Source of the DNA: a virus | IMG/VR virus record: IMGVR_UViG_3300031576_001269 | Location: 1-22,973 of that record | Reading direction: 5' to 3' (one strand) | DNA: 22,973 nt | Made by a program: the position numbers and the translations under genes | In this document: positions 7,731 through 14,908 of the stretch, in pieces | Numbering within the stretch: position 1 is the first letter of the stretch | How the letters are laid out: each line of letters opens with the position of its first letter | The notes under the pieces: generated by a model | Seen by the model: only the letters and a program-made list of their open reading frames with translations | Told to the model about the DNA's origin: nothing | Databases searched by the model: none

Positions 7731-7877
7731 TCACAGCGCCCCCTCCCACGCGGCGCCGACCTTCGCGACGACCCGTCGCACGGCCGCCGGGCTCCGCACC
7801 ACGGCCGTAAGCACGCAGCGGAGCATCCTCCGGAGCGTGCCCCTGAGGCCCGACGCGTTCACTACGGTCACCCGCAT
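7731..7877 (-). CDS. Small ORF, 48 aa, unknown function
   Basis: An ATG at 7877 opens 48 codons, starting MRVTVVNASGLRG and ending AAWEGAL. Nearly every third codon position is G or C, in contrast to the frames around it and to the ORF that follows it toward 7591. GGAAAGG lies about 9 nt upstream. The product is small, basic and rich in Val and Arg, with no recognisable domain. It lies between the divergent control region and the packaging operon and has the same direction as that operon. The codon bias is the main support; it could still be chance in GC-rich DNA. Confidence 0.35.
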   Translation of the reverse strand: MRVTVVNASGLRGTLRRMLRCVLTAVVRSPAAVRRVVAKVGAAWEGAL

Positions 7878-8014
7878 CGGCTTCTACCTTTCCATGGGTG
7901 GCCAGAACATCTGTGCGCTTGCGTGGGCACAAAAGCAGAAGCCGGCGCACCACGCGTCGATCGAATCATGCGCGGCGCCCCGGCTGCCGGGATCGCCTGG
8001 AAGGCGAGTCGTAG

Positions 8015-8055
8015 ACTGCTAGAGCAGTGTTGAGCCGCCTCCTCGCTCTTGTCAA
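8015..8055 (-). promoter_or_regulatory. Candidate leftward promoter with overlapping palindrome
   Basis: The minus strand has a perfect TTGACA at 8055-8050. The best -10 at 17-18 nt spacing is poor (CAACAC or AACACT, about 8032-8026). That weak box overlaps a perfect palindrome, ACTGCT-AG-AGCAGT (8015-8028), the shape of a dimeric repressor site. It would drive the packaging operon leftward. The rest of 7878-8179 holds no convincing gene. Confidence 0.3.
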
Positions 8056-8179
8056 GAGAGAACGAGAAGCGGTCTCGGCTCAGCGCCGCGCTGCGATAAG
8101 ATCGCGGCAGCCCGCCCGTCGTCGCGCATGGAGCGGGATCATGACTTGTCTGTCCCCCAGGTCTGGAGGGAGGGACCGC

Positions 8180-9160
8180 ATGCCCAGGAAGGCCCCGGAG
8201 AGCATCGAGCAGCACATCCGGTATGAGCGCTGGTTCGTAGTCCAATGCCTCGCTCGGAACAGGGAATACCTAGCGCTCTACGAAAAACACGACCAACTTG
8301 CGAAGGAGTGGACCGACGCCCGTAACAGATCGGAGGTGTTCCTCTTCCCGCACCAGTGGGCAGAGCTGAGGCGCTGGCAGAGGAGGCGATCACCCGAGTC
8401 GCCACCGAAGGGACTTCGGAACGTCTTGAGGCACCTGTATCGGACTTCGCCCGAGAGAGGCGATGTCGAAAGAATGCTGCGGAAGTCGCGACATGATAAC
8501 AAGGCAAGGAAGTCTCTCGTGGATCTCCTCAGGGTCGACCGGCCTCATCAGCCGAGCGTCGAGGAGGAACAGTTAGCTGATAGGATCAAGGCCCTTCACC
8601 GTCGCGCCAAGTTGCGCTTCGGAGTCTTCCATGTCTGGGATCCCCGACCGTACGTCGACAAGTCTCCGAAAGAGTTGGGTCGCCTGAACGGCATCATCTT
8701 CGATTCGATCGGGATGATCCGAGACATGGTTCCGACGAAGGGGGACGTCGGGCCCATCGACCGAGGCTTCGCGGAAGGCGGCCGGCCCGAAGGCCCACGG
8801 TACGAGGACGAGCGGTTTGCCACGTTTTGCAATGGCGGAGTTGACCTCTATCTCATAGTCGACGTTCGACACCCGGCCGCCCGACTCCGCTACGACTTCG
8901 AGAGGATCATCAGGAAGGTTGAACGCCTCAAGAGGGCGCAGAAGCTGAAGACCCTGCCCGAAAGGCCCTCCCCTGACAGGTGGGAGATGTATCTCAAGGT
9001 CTGGGATCTTCGTGAGAGGGGAAAGACTTTCAAGGAGATCGCGCGGGATGTTCTGCCTGGCCCTTTCAGGCATCACGGGGACAAGGCGAAGAAGCTGACG
9101 CATTACTACTACAAGCAGGCACAGTTCTGGATCACGCTCGACTGGGCCCGTCTAGGCTAA
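8180..9160 (+). CDS. Unrecognised 326-aa protein with possible C-terminal HTH
   Basis: The start is the ATG at 8180 because GGAGGGAGGG lies just upstream; the frame is open further 5' but reads as low-complexity. I do not recognise the family. The N-terminal half is highly charged and helical (YERWFVVQCLARNREYLALYEKHDQLAKEW). The middle has a strand-rich part ending DLYLIVDVRHPAARLRYDFERII. The C terminus, YLKVWDLRERGKTFKEIARDVLPG followed by a Tyr-rich helix, looks like a helix-turn-helix of the kind that ends some phage regulatory proteins. It sits alone between the divergent control region and the replication module and its DNA is less GC-rich than that module. A regulator is possible, but this is inference from position and the C-terminal motif only. 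Confidence 0.7.
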   Translation: MPRKAPESIEQHIRYERWFVVQCLARNREYLALYEKHDQLAKEWTDARNRSEVFLFPHQWAELRRWQRRRSPESPPKGLRNVLRHLYRTSPERGDVERMLRKSRHDNKARKSLVDLLRVDRPHQPSVEEEQLADRIKALHRRAKLRFGVFHVWDPRPYVDKSPKELGRLNGIIFDSIGMIRDMVPTKGDVGPIDRGFAEGGRPEGPRYEDERFATFCNGGVDLYLIVDVRHPAARLRYDFERIIRKVERLKRAQKLKTLPERPSPDRWEMYLKVWDLRERGKTFKEIARDVLPGPFRHHGDKAKKLTHYYYKQAQFWITLDWARLG

Positions 9161-9177
9161 GGGACATCCCTTAGCCT
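9154..9177 (+). terminator. Perfect inverted repeat over the stop codon, possible terminator
   Basis: AGGCTAAGGGA and TCCCTTAGCCT form 11-bp perfect arms with only CA between them. The left arm includes the TAA stop of the 326-aa gene. No T-run follows, so it may be a processing or attenuation hairpin, or a protein site, rather than an intrinsic terminator. Confidence 0.45.
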
Positions 9178-9210
9178 GGATCGACCGCTCGTGAGGGGCG
9201 CGACAAACTT

Positions 9211-9232
9211 GAGGCGTCATGACCGACGCCTC
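9211..9232. repeat. Inverted repeat in the leader before the Sak4-like gene
   Basis: GAGGCGTC (9211-9218) and GACGCCTC (9225-9232) are perfect 8-bp arms around a 6-nt loop. Together with the hairpin at 9154-9177 it occupies the first part of a stretch (9178-9569) with no convincing gene. The rest of that stretch is C-rich leader DNA in which I see no clear promoter. Confidence 0.4.
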
Positions 9233-9569
9233 GACTCGCTCATGTAGATCGCGTCCCCCCGGACGGCTCCTCTCTCCGGAAGCCTCCCTCCAGAGACCCA
9301 CCTCCCCGCGCAACGATCGCATCCATGCCGCGCCACGTTCGCACGGGGCGGTGCCGCTGTACCTCGACTCCGAGAACGACTTTTCAGTCGCCACCTCTCC
9401 ACCCACAGCCCTCCTTCCCGGCATCGACGGCGAGGCGCCTCTTGAGCGGTCGGGCGCCCGTCGCCATCCCATCAGGATCCTCCACGAAGGCCAGCGCCTG
9501 TGCCTTGCGCTGTTGCTTTTCTTCTCACTAACCGCGGCGCTCCTCGTGGGCGCCCAAGGAGGTAGACCG

Positions 9570-10559
9570 ATGAATGATCAAACCACCCAACCCCGCGCGA
9601 TCTCCGGAAGCGACCCGCCGGTAGAGCGCGGCCCGGACAGCGAGCGCCCGGGTGACTGTCCATTCGAGAGAGCCAGCGCCCGGCCGAAGCGATTCAAGGG
9701 ACTGGCACAGGGTCCGGCTGGGGCTGGGAAGACCCTTCTAGGTCTCCAGTGCCCAGGCCCTGTCTTCATCGATATGGAAGCCGGGACGGATCTGTACGGA
9801 TCCGCCTTCGAGTTCGACGTGCTTCCGGCGACGACGGCCGACGCCGTCATGGTCGCGGTCGACTGGCTCGGGTCCCACCCACACGGTTACCGAACGTTGG
9901 TCATAGACCCGATCACCGTGTACTGGGAGGCACTCCAGCGCAAGTGGAGCGCGATCTTCCTCAAGCGCAACAAGGGCGCGAAGGGCCATCGATTCGAGTA
10001 CTTCGATCTGGGTCCGAAGGAGTGGGCGACGATCAAGGCCGAGTGGCGCGAGCTCATGAGGAAACTGAGCGCCCTCGACATGAACGTGATCGTGACGGCG
10101 CGGGAGAAGCCGTTGTACGCAGAGGGCGGCTTCATGCAGACCATCGGTACGACTCACGACGCCGAGAAGAGCCTGCCCTATCTCTTCGACGTCGCCCTGA
10201 AACTTTTCCGGGACAAGAACGGCCGGTTCATGGCGGAGGCGCTTAAGGACCGGTCCAACAAGCTTCCCCAAGGGGAATTCGAGATCTCCTACAAGGTACT
10301 CGCCGACGCATTCGGGCACGACCTCCTCACGCGTGAGGCACGTCCCGTGGTTCCCGCGTCGGAGGAGCAGGTCCGCGAGGTGCGAGCATTGGTCATTACG
10401 CTCGGGCTCAGGGACACCCTCGTAACGCAGCGGCTCGCGGCGTACGGCGCCGATCGCATCGAAAACCTCACCGCCGAAGCCGCGACCGAGATCATCGAGA
10501 AACTCAAGGCGGCTCGTGACGCGAAGGCGGCCGCCACCAGCCACGGAAAGGAGGCATGA
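9570..10559 (+). CDS. RecA-fold AAA ATPase, Sak4-like recombination protein
   Basis: The 329-aa protein has a P-loop GPAGAGKT (48-55) following KRFKGLAQ, a Walker B TLVID (109-113), and a compact RecA-type core with FIDMEAGTDLYGS after the first strand. This arrangement matches phage Sak4/AAA_24 proteins, RecA-like factors that promote single-strand annealing with a phage SSB. The C-terminal ~90 residues (after about 240) are a helical tail with SEEQVREVRALVITLGLRD, often seen in this group. The ATG at 9570 is chosen because AAGGAGGT lies 6 nt upstream; the frame is open another 117 codons 5' but that part is not protein-like. The next gene, an ssDNA-binding protein, starts 1 nt after its stop, a typical pairing that supports the call. 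Confidence 0.85.
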   Translation: MNDQTTQPRAISGSDPPVERGPDSERPGDCPFERASARPKRFKGLAQGPAGAGKTLLGLQCPGPVFIDMEAGTDLYGSAFEFDVLPATTADAVMVAVDWLGSHPHGYRTLVIDPITVYWEALQRKWSAIFLKRNKGAKGHRFEYFDLGPKEWATIKAEWRELMRKLSALDMNVIVTAREKPLYAEGGFMQTIGTTHDAEKSLPYLFDVALKLFRDKNGRFMAEALKDRSNKLPQGEFEISYKVLADAFGHDLLTREARPVVPASEEQVREVRALVITLGLRDTLVTQRLAAYGADRIENLTAEAATEIIEKLKAARDAKAAATSHGKEA

Positions 10560-10560
10560 C

Positions 10561-11025
10561 ATGCCACGCATCAACTTCAGCACGGTCGACGACGCGACGG
10601 ACTTCACGCCACTCCCAGAGGGCACCTACGCGTGTCGAATCGACTCAGTCGAGGAGGCGCGGACGAGCCGGGGAGACGAGATGTGGAAGCTCCGGCTCGT
10701 CGTCACCGAGGGCGAATACGCGGGCCGCCTCATCTTCGACAACTTGGTCTTTTCGGAGAAGGCGCTCAAGCGGGTGAAGTTCGTCTGCTCCCGACTCGGA
10801 CTGGACGTCTCCGGAGAGCTGGATCTCACGCCCGCCATGATCCACGGAAAAACCTGCCGTGTGCGGGTCGAGATCGAGGAGTACGTCGACGAGGAGGAGA
10901 AGGAGAAGACGCGCAACCGCGTCCCGTTCGCCGGATACGTGGCCGCGGCGAGCGACGTGGACGGTGCCGCTGGTAGCGAGGAGGGCGCGACGGATGGCGA
11001 TGGGGACGACGACCTCCCCTTCTGA
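10561..11025 (+). CDS. DUF669-type single-stranded DNA-binding protein with SSB-like acidic tip
   Basis: The 154-aa protein begins MPRINFSTVDDATDFTPLPEGTYACRIDSVE, the typical opening of DUF669 phage proteins, and has the family's GRLIFDNLVFSEKALKR segment (about 60-80). These proteins act as phage SSBs with an OB-like fold. The tail is acidic and disordered and ends DDDLPF, nearly the DDDIPF tip by which bacterial SSB recruits partner proteins; that tip is the strongest functional hint. AAGGAGG lies 6 nt before the ATG. It directly follows the Sak4-like gene, and the ERCC4 nuclease gene starts inside its 3' end, so the three form one recombination cassette. Confidence 0.85.
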   Translation: MPRINFSTVDDATDFTPLPEGTYACRIDSVEEARTSRGDEMWKLRLVVTEGEYAGRLIFDNLVFSEKALKRVKFVCSRLGLDVSGELDLTPAMIHGKTCRVRVEIEEYVDEEEKEKTRNRVPFAGYVAAASDVDGAAGSEEGATDGDGDDDLPF

Positions 11026-11530
11026 AACGAACGCGGGTTTCGTCGTCGTGATCGATTCCCGCGAACAAAGGCCGTACCGGTTCCGGGGAGCGGTCACCAA
11101 GCCGCTCCCCACCGGGGACTACAGCATCGCTGGCCTCGAGGACCGGATCGCGATCGAACGAAAGTCGAAGAAGGACGCCTACGCATCGCTCGGTCACGAC
11201 CGCGCGCGCTTCCTGCGCGAGGTGGAGAGGCTGTCGCAGCTCGAGTACGCGGCGATCGTAATCGAGGCGTCGCTCCCGAGCTTCTTGCAGGCTCCCGAGT
11301 TCACCAGGATGAGCGCGCGGTCAGCGGTGCGCTCGCTCTTGGCGTGGTCTGTTCGGTTTGGTGTCCCCGTCCTCTTCGCGGGAGACCGGCGCCATGGGCG
11401 GGCGGTCACGCTCTGCCTCCTTGAGCAGTTGTGGCGGTACCGAGGCGCTGGAACCGGCACCAGTGAGCCGCCGCGTCGCACTATTGGTTTCGGCAGGAGG
11501 GTCGACGATGTCGGCGCTGGTACCCGCTGA
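10994..11530 (+). CDS. ERCC4-type DNA repair nuclease
   Basis: The 178-aa protein carries the XPF/ERCC4 nuclease signature: VIDSREQRPY (Asp and the REQ turn, about 17-26), GDYSIAG near 45, and the catalytic IERKSKKDAY (about 56-65). This is the stand-alone nuclease seen in phage recombination modules, expected to cut branched or flap DNA. The ATG at 10994 has GAGGAGGG 8 nt upstream and lies 32 nt inside the ssDNA-binding protein gene; a second ATG two codons on is equally in frame. The C terminus overlaps the primase start by 23 nt. No helix-hairpin-helix domain is present, so a partner may provide DNA binding. Confidence 0.85.
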   Translation: MAMGTTTSPSETNAGFVVVIDSREQRPYRFRGAVTKPLPTGDYSIAGLEDRIAIERKSKKDAYASLGHDRARFLREVERLSQLEYAAIVIEASLPSFLQAPEFTRMSARSAVRSLLAWSVRFGVPVLFAGDRRHGRAVTLCLLEQLWRYRGAGTGTSEPPRRTIGFGRRVDDVGAGTR

Positions 11531-14063
11531 GCATCCGAACGATCGGCTCGAGGCCGCGCTCGCCTACGCACGCCATGGGTGGCGCGTCCTCCCGATTCAA
11601 AGCGCGGAAGACGGGATCTGCTCGTGTGGCCGGAAGAGCTGCGATAGCCCGGCCAAGCACCCGCGCACCGCGCGCGGACTGAAGGATGCCACGACGGACG
11701 AGCGTCGGATCCGCGCGTGGTGGAGGAAGTGGCCGAACGCCAACGTCGGCATCGCGACGGGAGCCAAGAGCGGCCTGGTGGTCCTCGACGCCGACGCACG
11801 CCACGGCGGCGAGGAGTCGCTCCTCGAGTTGAAGTCGCGCTTCGGCCCACTCCCCGACACGGTTCAGGCGCTCACCGGAGGAGGGGGGCGCCACCTCTAC
11901 TTCCAGCACCCAGGCGGTCAGACCCGCATCCGGAACGCCGTGCGCCTCCTCGGCCTCCCCGGAATCGACGTGAGGGGCGACGCCGGTTACGTCGTCGCTC
12001 CGCCGAGCCGGCACGCGAACGGCCGCGAGTATCTGTGGGAGCTGTCGAGCGCGCCCGACGACGTGCCGGTCGCGCCGCTACCGCCTTGGCTCCTCGATCT
12101 ACTCGTGCCCCCGCGGGTCCCCACCGACACGCCACGCCACGACGGGAGCGGCGACAACCCCGCGACCGATACGCCCTATGGGCTCGCTGCGCTGGAGGCC
12201 GAGGCCCAGCGCGTCCGCTCCGCCGCCAAGGGGACGCGCAACGACACCCTGAACCGCGCCGCGTTCGTCATCGGACAACTCGCCGCAGGCCATCAACTCG
12301 AACCGCACCCGGCCGCCCGGCGCCTCCTCGAAGCCGCTCTCGCCACCGGGCTCACGGAGCGGGAGGCGGAGGCGACGATCCGGAGCGGCTGGCGCGCAGG
12401 ACGCCGGGAACCCCGCGAACCCTCGCCGCCCGCAAGCCAGGACACCTCCCAACCCAAGGGCGCACCCCAGCCGGGCCCCTCCCCGGCCCGCCATCGGGAT
12501 GGCTACATCCTCGTCCCCGGTCAGCACACGACGGACCGCGGCCAGCGCTTCGAGATCGGCAACGACGACTTCGCGTCCGCGGTTCTCGAGGCACTCCCGG
12601 AGGGCCTCCTCTACCGCTGGGATCGCGTCGTCGGGGATATCTCCGGAGTCCCGGGGGATCGCCGGTTCATCGAGATCGGGGTGGACCGAATGCGCCTGCT
12701 GGTCGACGAACATGTGCAGCTCGCCAAGTGGCTCAGGAAGCGGAAGGCGGAGAAGCCCGCTCGGATCTTCGTCGCCTCGTCGCGAGACCACGCAGCACTT
12801 GTCCTGGCCGCCGCCGCTTGGTCAGAGCGTGTTCGCGCGCTCCGGCTCCTCACGCACTACCCCGTCTTCGCCGAGGAGGGCCTCAACCTCGTCCGGCCTG
12901 GCTGGAACGCGGGGAGCAGGATCTACTACGACGAGCCGCCCGATCTCGTCGGTCTCGTGCCCGAGCGCATCGAGCCGAGCCAGATTGCCGCCTTCATCGA
13001 CGACCTCTTGGTCGATTTCCCGTTCAAAGACTCCGCGTCGAAGCAGAACTTCCTCGGGCTCCTCCTGACGCCGCTCCTCGCCCCGGCCATCGAAGGCTGT
13101 ATCCCGATGCACCTCGTCATGGCCTCGCTCGAGAGGACGGGCAAGGGACTTCTGATCTCGTCGCTCCTTGGCCGCGGCATCTGCGGCCGTCCGATCCCGA
13201 CGCTCCAGATCGGGATGTCCGAGGAGGAACGCGAAAAGCGCATCACCTCGCTCATCCTCGAAGGAGCGACCGTCACTCACCTCGACAACATTCCGACCCG
13301 GGCCGCACTGGATTCCGCCGCGCTCTCCTCGCTCCTGACGTCCCGCATCTGGAAGGGACGCCAGCTCGGGGAGTCCCGCACCCCGGAGCTTCCCAACAAC
13401 CTGATCCCGGTCGCCTCTGGCAACAACGTCCGCGCGACGGGCGAGGTCGCGAAGCGGTGCGTCCCCATCTGGCTCCAGCCGCTCGACGACCATCCTGAGG
13501 ACCGCGCGGACTTCGCCCACCCAGACATCCAGAGGTACGCGCGGGAGAACCGCCGCCGCCTTCTCGCCATCCTCCTCGGCCTGGTGCTCGCTTGGAAGGA
13601 GGCCGGCCAGCCCCCGGGCACCGCGCGACTCGGCGGGTTCGAGGAGTGGGCGAGGACGATCGGCGGGATCCTCCACCTCGCCGGCTTCGACGCGTGGATG
13701 ACGAACTACCGCGCCTGGGTCTCGGTCGCCGACGACTGGACCGCCGACGCTCAGGCCCTCGCCGAGCGCTGGTGGGCACGCCACGGCGGGGCGCCAATAT
13801 CCGCATCCGACGCCCTGAGACTTCTCGTTTCGCTGCCCCCCATCTTCCCCTGGGTGACCGCCCGTCACGAGTCCAGCCAGCTCATGACCTTCACCAAGGG
13901 CGTCCTCCTCCAGATGGTCGACCGCCCGCTTCGGGGTCACCGACTCGAGAAGGAAAGGTCTGGGAACAACTCGCTCTACCGGATGACATACGACCCGGAC
14001 GCGGAACGCGTTGCAAACACAGGCCATCCGGGAGGTCCGGGAGGTCACCGGGAGGTCAAATGA
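11508..14063 (+). CDS. Primase-polymerase (prim-pol) fused to a C-terminal ATPase/helicase-like domain
   Basis: The 851-aa protein starts at ATG 11508, with AGGAGG 7 nt upstream. The N-terminal ~200 residues are a bifunctional primase/polymerase domain: YARHGWRVLPI, a Cys-rich CSCGRKSC..PAKHPRT element, GLVVLDADARHGG with the catalytic DAD, GGGGRHLYF, and IDVRGDAGYVVAPPSRH. A Pro-rich linker lies near 310-335. The C-terminal part resembles phage and plasmid replicative ATPases: LERTGKGLLISSLLG is in the P-loop position and THLDNI in the Walker B position. The P-loop is atypical, with no leading Gly and Gly rather than Thr/Ser after Lys. It is the replication core of the element. Its last codons run into GGGAGGTC repeats. 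Confidence 0.88.
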   Translation: MSALVPAEHPNDRLEAALAYARHGWRVLPIQSAEDGICSCGRKSCDSPAKHPRTARGLKDATTDERRIRAWWRKWPNANVGIATGAKSGLVVLDADARHGGEESLLELKSRFGPLPDTVQALTGGGGRHLYFQHPGGQTRIRNAVRLLGLPGIDVRGDAGYVVAPPSRHANGREYLWELSSAPDDVPVAPLPPWLLDLLVPPRVPTDTPRHDGSGDNPATDTPYGLAALEAEAQRVRSAAKGTRNDTLNRAAFVIGQLAAGHQLEPHPAARRLLEAALATGLTEREAEATIRSGWRAGRREPREPSPPASQDTSQPKGAPQPGPSPARHRDGYILVPGQHTTDRGQRFEIGNDDFASAVLEALPEGLLYRWDRVVGDISGVPGDRRFIEIGVDRMRLLVDEHVQLAKWLRKRKAEKPARIFVASSRDHAALVLAAAAWSERVRALRLLTHYPVFAEEGLNLVRPGWNAGSRIYYDEPPDLVGLVPERIEPSQIAAFIDDLLVDFPFKDSASKQNFLGLLLTPLLAPAIEGCIPMHLVMASLERTGKGLLISSLLGRGICGRPIPTLQIGMSEEEREKRITSLILEGATVTHLDNIPTRAALDSAALSSLLTSRIWKGRQLGESRTPELPNNLIPVASGNNVRATGEVAKRCVPIWLQPLDDHPEDRADFAHPDIQRYARENRRRLLAILLGLVLAWKEAGQPPGTARLGGFEEWARTIGGILHLAGFDAWMTNYRAWVSVADDWTADAQALAERWWARHGGAPISASDALRLLVSLPPIFPWVTARHESSQLMTFTKGVLLQMVDRPLRGHRLEKERSGNNSLYRMTYDPDAERVANTGHPGGPGGHREVK

Positions 14064-14214
14064 CGACCTCCCGCCTCGCAACTTCTTTCATACCAAGACC
14101 GCGGGACGAACCGCGGGAGGTCCGGGAGGTCTTTGGCATTCTCGCGCGTGAGAAGGGAACTGGACTCTCCTATAAAACCCGGAGGAACACCCCCCGGACC
14201 TCCCGGACCTCCCG
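14028..14214. repeat. Direct and inverted GGGAGGTC repeat region at the primase 3' end
   Basis: GGGAGGTC occurs at 14030, 14039, 14050, 14115 and 14124; its complement GACCTCCC at 14065, 14197 and 14206. The pairs are 9 nt apart. CGGGAGGTCCGGGAGGTC (14114-14131) and its exact 18-nt complement (14197-14214) can form a long stem around a 65-nt loop, followed by TTTT. The loop holds a smaller TTCTC/GAGAA hairpin. Within the primase gene the copies are read in two different frames, so selection is likely on DNA or RNA rather than protein. A terminator, an origin or a translation-control element are all possible. Confidence 0.6.
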
Positions 14215-14308
14215 TTTTGCCCCCGTGGCATGCCTGCGCGCCAGGCCCCGGGCGCCGCGACCCCACTCACCAAACCCAACCCGAAAGGAGGCGATGACAA
14301 ATGGTTAG
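14060..14308 (+). CDS. Doubtful 82-aa ORF overlapping the repeat region
   Basis: An ATG overlaps the primase stop (ATGA) and opens 82 codons, with GGGAGGT just upstream. The product is low-complexity (REVREVF near the N terminus, TPRTSRTSR later) because it simply translates the GGGAGGTC repeats and their complements. Third-position GC is mixed, unlike the neighbours. The remaining DNA up to 14300 holds only the ribosome site of the next gene. I consider it more likely untranslated, but the coupled start means it cannot be dismissed. Confidence 0.2.
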   Translation: MTTSRLATSFIPRPRDEPREVREVFGILAREKGTGLSYKTRRNTPRTSRTSRFAPVACLRARPRAPRPHSPNPTRKEAMTNG

Positions 14309-14621
14309 CCGCAGTCCGGTGGAGCGCGATGAAGCTCCCCGGATCTCCGAGGTCCGGTTCCGGTTCGTCCCCGATGGCCGCGATGGCTTGCTCGCGTACG
14401 CGTCGTGTCGCTACCACGACGTCGTGTTGAACGACATCGCGATCCGGCGAGACGAGACGGGGAGGCTCTTCCTCACGTTCCCGAGGAAGCTCTCGTCGAC
14501 GGGCCACCCGCACCCGATCCACTTCCCCCTGAGCCGGGAGGCCACAGCGGAGTTCGAGCGGGCGATCCTGGGGCAGCTTCGGCGGCTGGTCGGGGTGGAC
14601 GGGAGGCGCGCTGAGGGGTGA
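14301..14621 (+). CDS. SpoVG-like protein
   Basis: The 106-aa protein follows the SpoVG pattern: ISEVRFRFVPDGRDGLLAYASCRYHDVVLNDIAIRR, then an F-P segment (LFLTFPRK), a conserved P-I-H step and a C-terminal helix (REATAEFERAIL). SpoVG-family proteins are small nucleic-acid-binding regulators, first described in Bacillus sporulation and also found in phages. Compared with SpoVG proper the central MP of the loop is FP. AAAGGAGG lies 9 nt before the ATG; another ATG 7 nt upstream in a different frame opens only four codons. The next gene, of apparently the same fold, overlaps its stop codon. The role in this element is unknown; control of replication or late genes is a guess. Confidence 0.7.
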   Translation: MVSRSPVERDEAPRISEVRFRFVPDGRDGLLAYASCRYHDVVLNDIAIRRDETGRLFLTFPRKLSSTGHPHPIHFPLSREATAEFERAILGQLRRLVGVDGRRAEG

Positions 14622-14908
14622 TGAGAAGGGCCGTCAGCATCTGGCTCGTCCCCTACCGCGGTGACTCGCTCCTGTACAGGGCGACGTGTCGGCTCGGGCT
14701 GAGGTTCGTGAGGGGCATCGAGGTCCACGCGGGTCCCGAGAGGACCTTGATCGTCAGACTCGCGCGTCAGAAGCCACCGCTTTACCGGGAAGAGATCGAA
14801 GCGGTTGAGCGAGCCGTTGTGGGGCGCGTGCTCGACGTGCTGGAAGAGATCGAGGGGGAGGTGTTCCCGAACGGCGACCACGATCCGGAATGGAACGAGG
14901 CTTCATGA
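14621..14908 (+). CDS. Second, divergent SpoVG-like protein
   Basis: The 95-aa protein has the same order of elements as the preceding one: a first strand ending in VP (VSIWLVPYRG), LLYRATCRLGLRFVRGIEVHAG aligning with the neighbour's LLAYASCRYHDVVLNDIAIRR, a short strand (TLIVRLAR) and a long final helix (EEIEAVERAVVGRVLDVLEEIE). The similarity is weak and was judged by eye. The ATG at 14621 overlaps the previous stop (TGATG); a GTG one codon earlier is possible. The close pairing suggests an old tandem duplication or a heterodimer. Confidence 0.6.
   Translation: MRRAVSIWLVPYRGDSLLYRATCRLGLRFVRGIEVHAGPERTLIVRLARQKPPLYREEIEAVERAVVGRVLDVLEEIEGEVFPNGDHDPEWNEAS

Noticed and set aside
7581-8033. 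150-aa plus-strand frame in the divergent control region
   Set aside because: Low-complexity His/Arg/Pro content, no ribosome site, and the better codon bias is on the minus strand.
9219-9569. 117-residue N-terminal extension of the Sak4-like protein, including a hydrophobic stretch that resembles a membrane helix
   Set aside because: The internal ATG at 9570 has a perfect AAGGAGGT site and begins a normal-length protein; the upstream part is not protein-like.
11717-13498. 593-aa Arg/Pro-rich frame inside the prim-pol gene
   Set aside because: Low-complexity shadow of a well-supported gene in another frame.
12822-14081. 419-aa minus-strand frame opposite the prim-pol gene
   Set aside because: Antisense shadow with no domain and no ribosome site.
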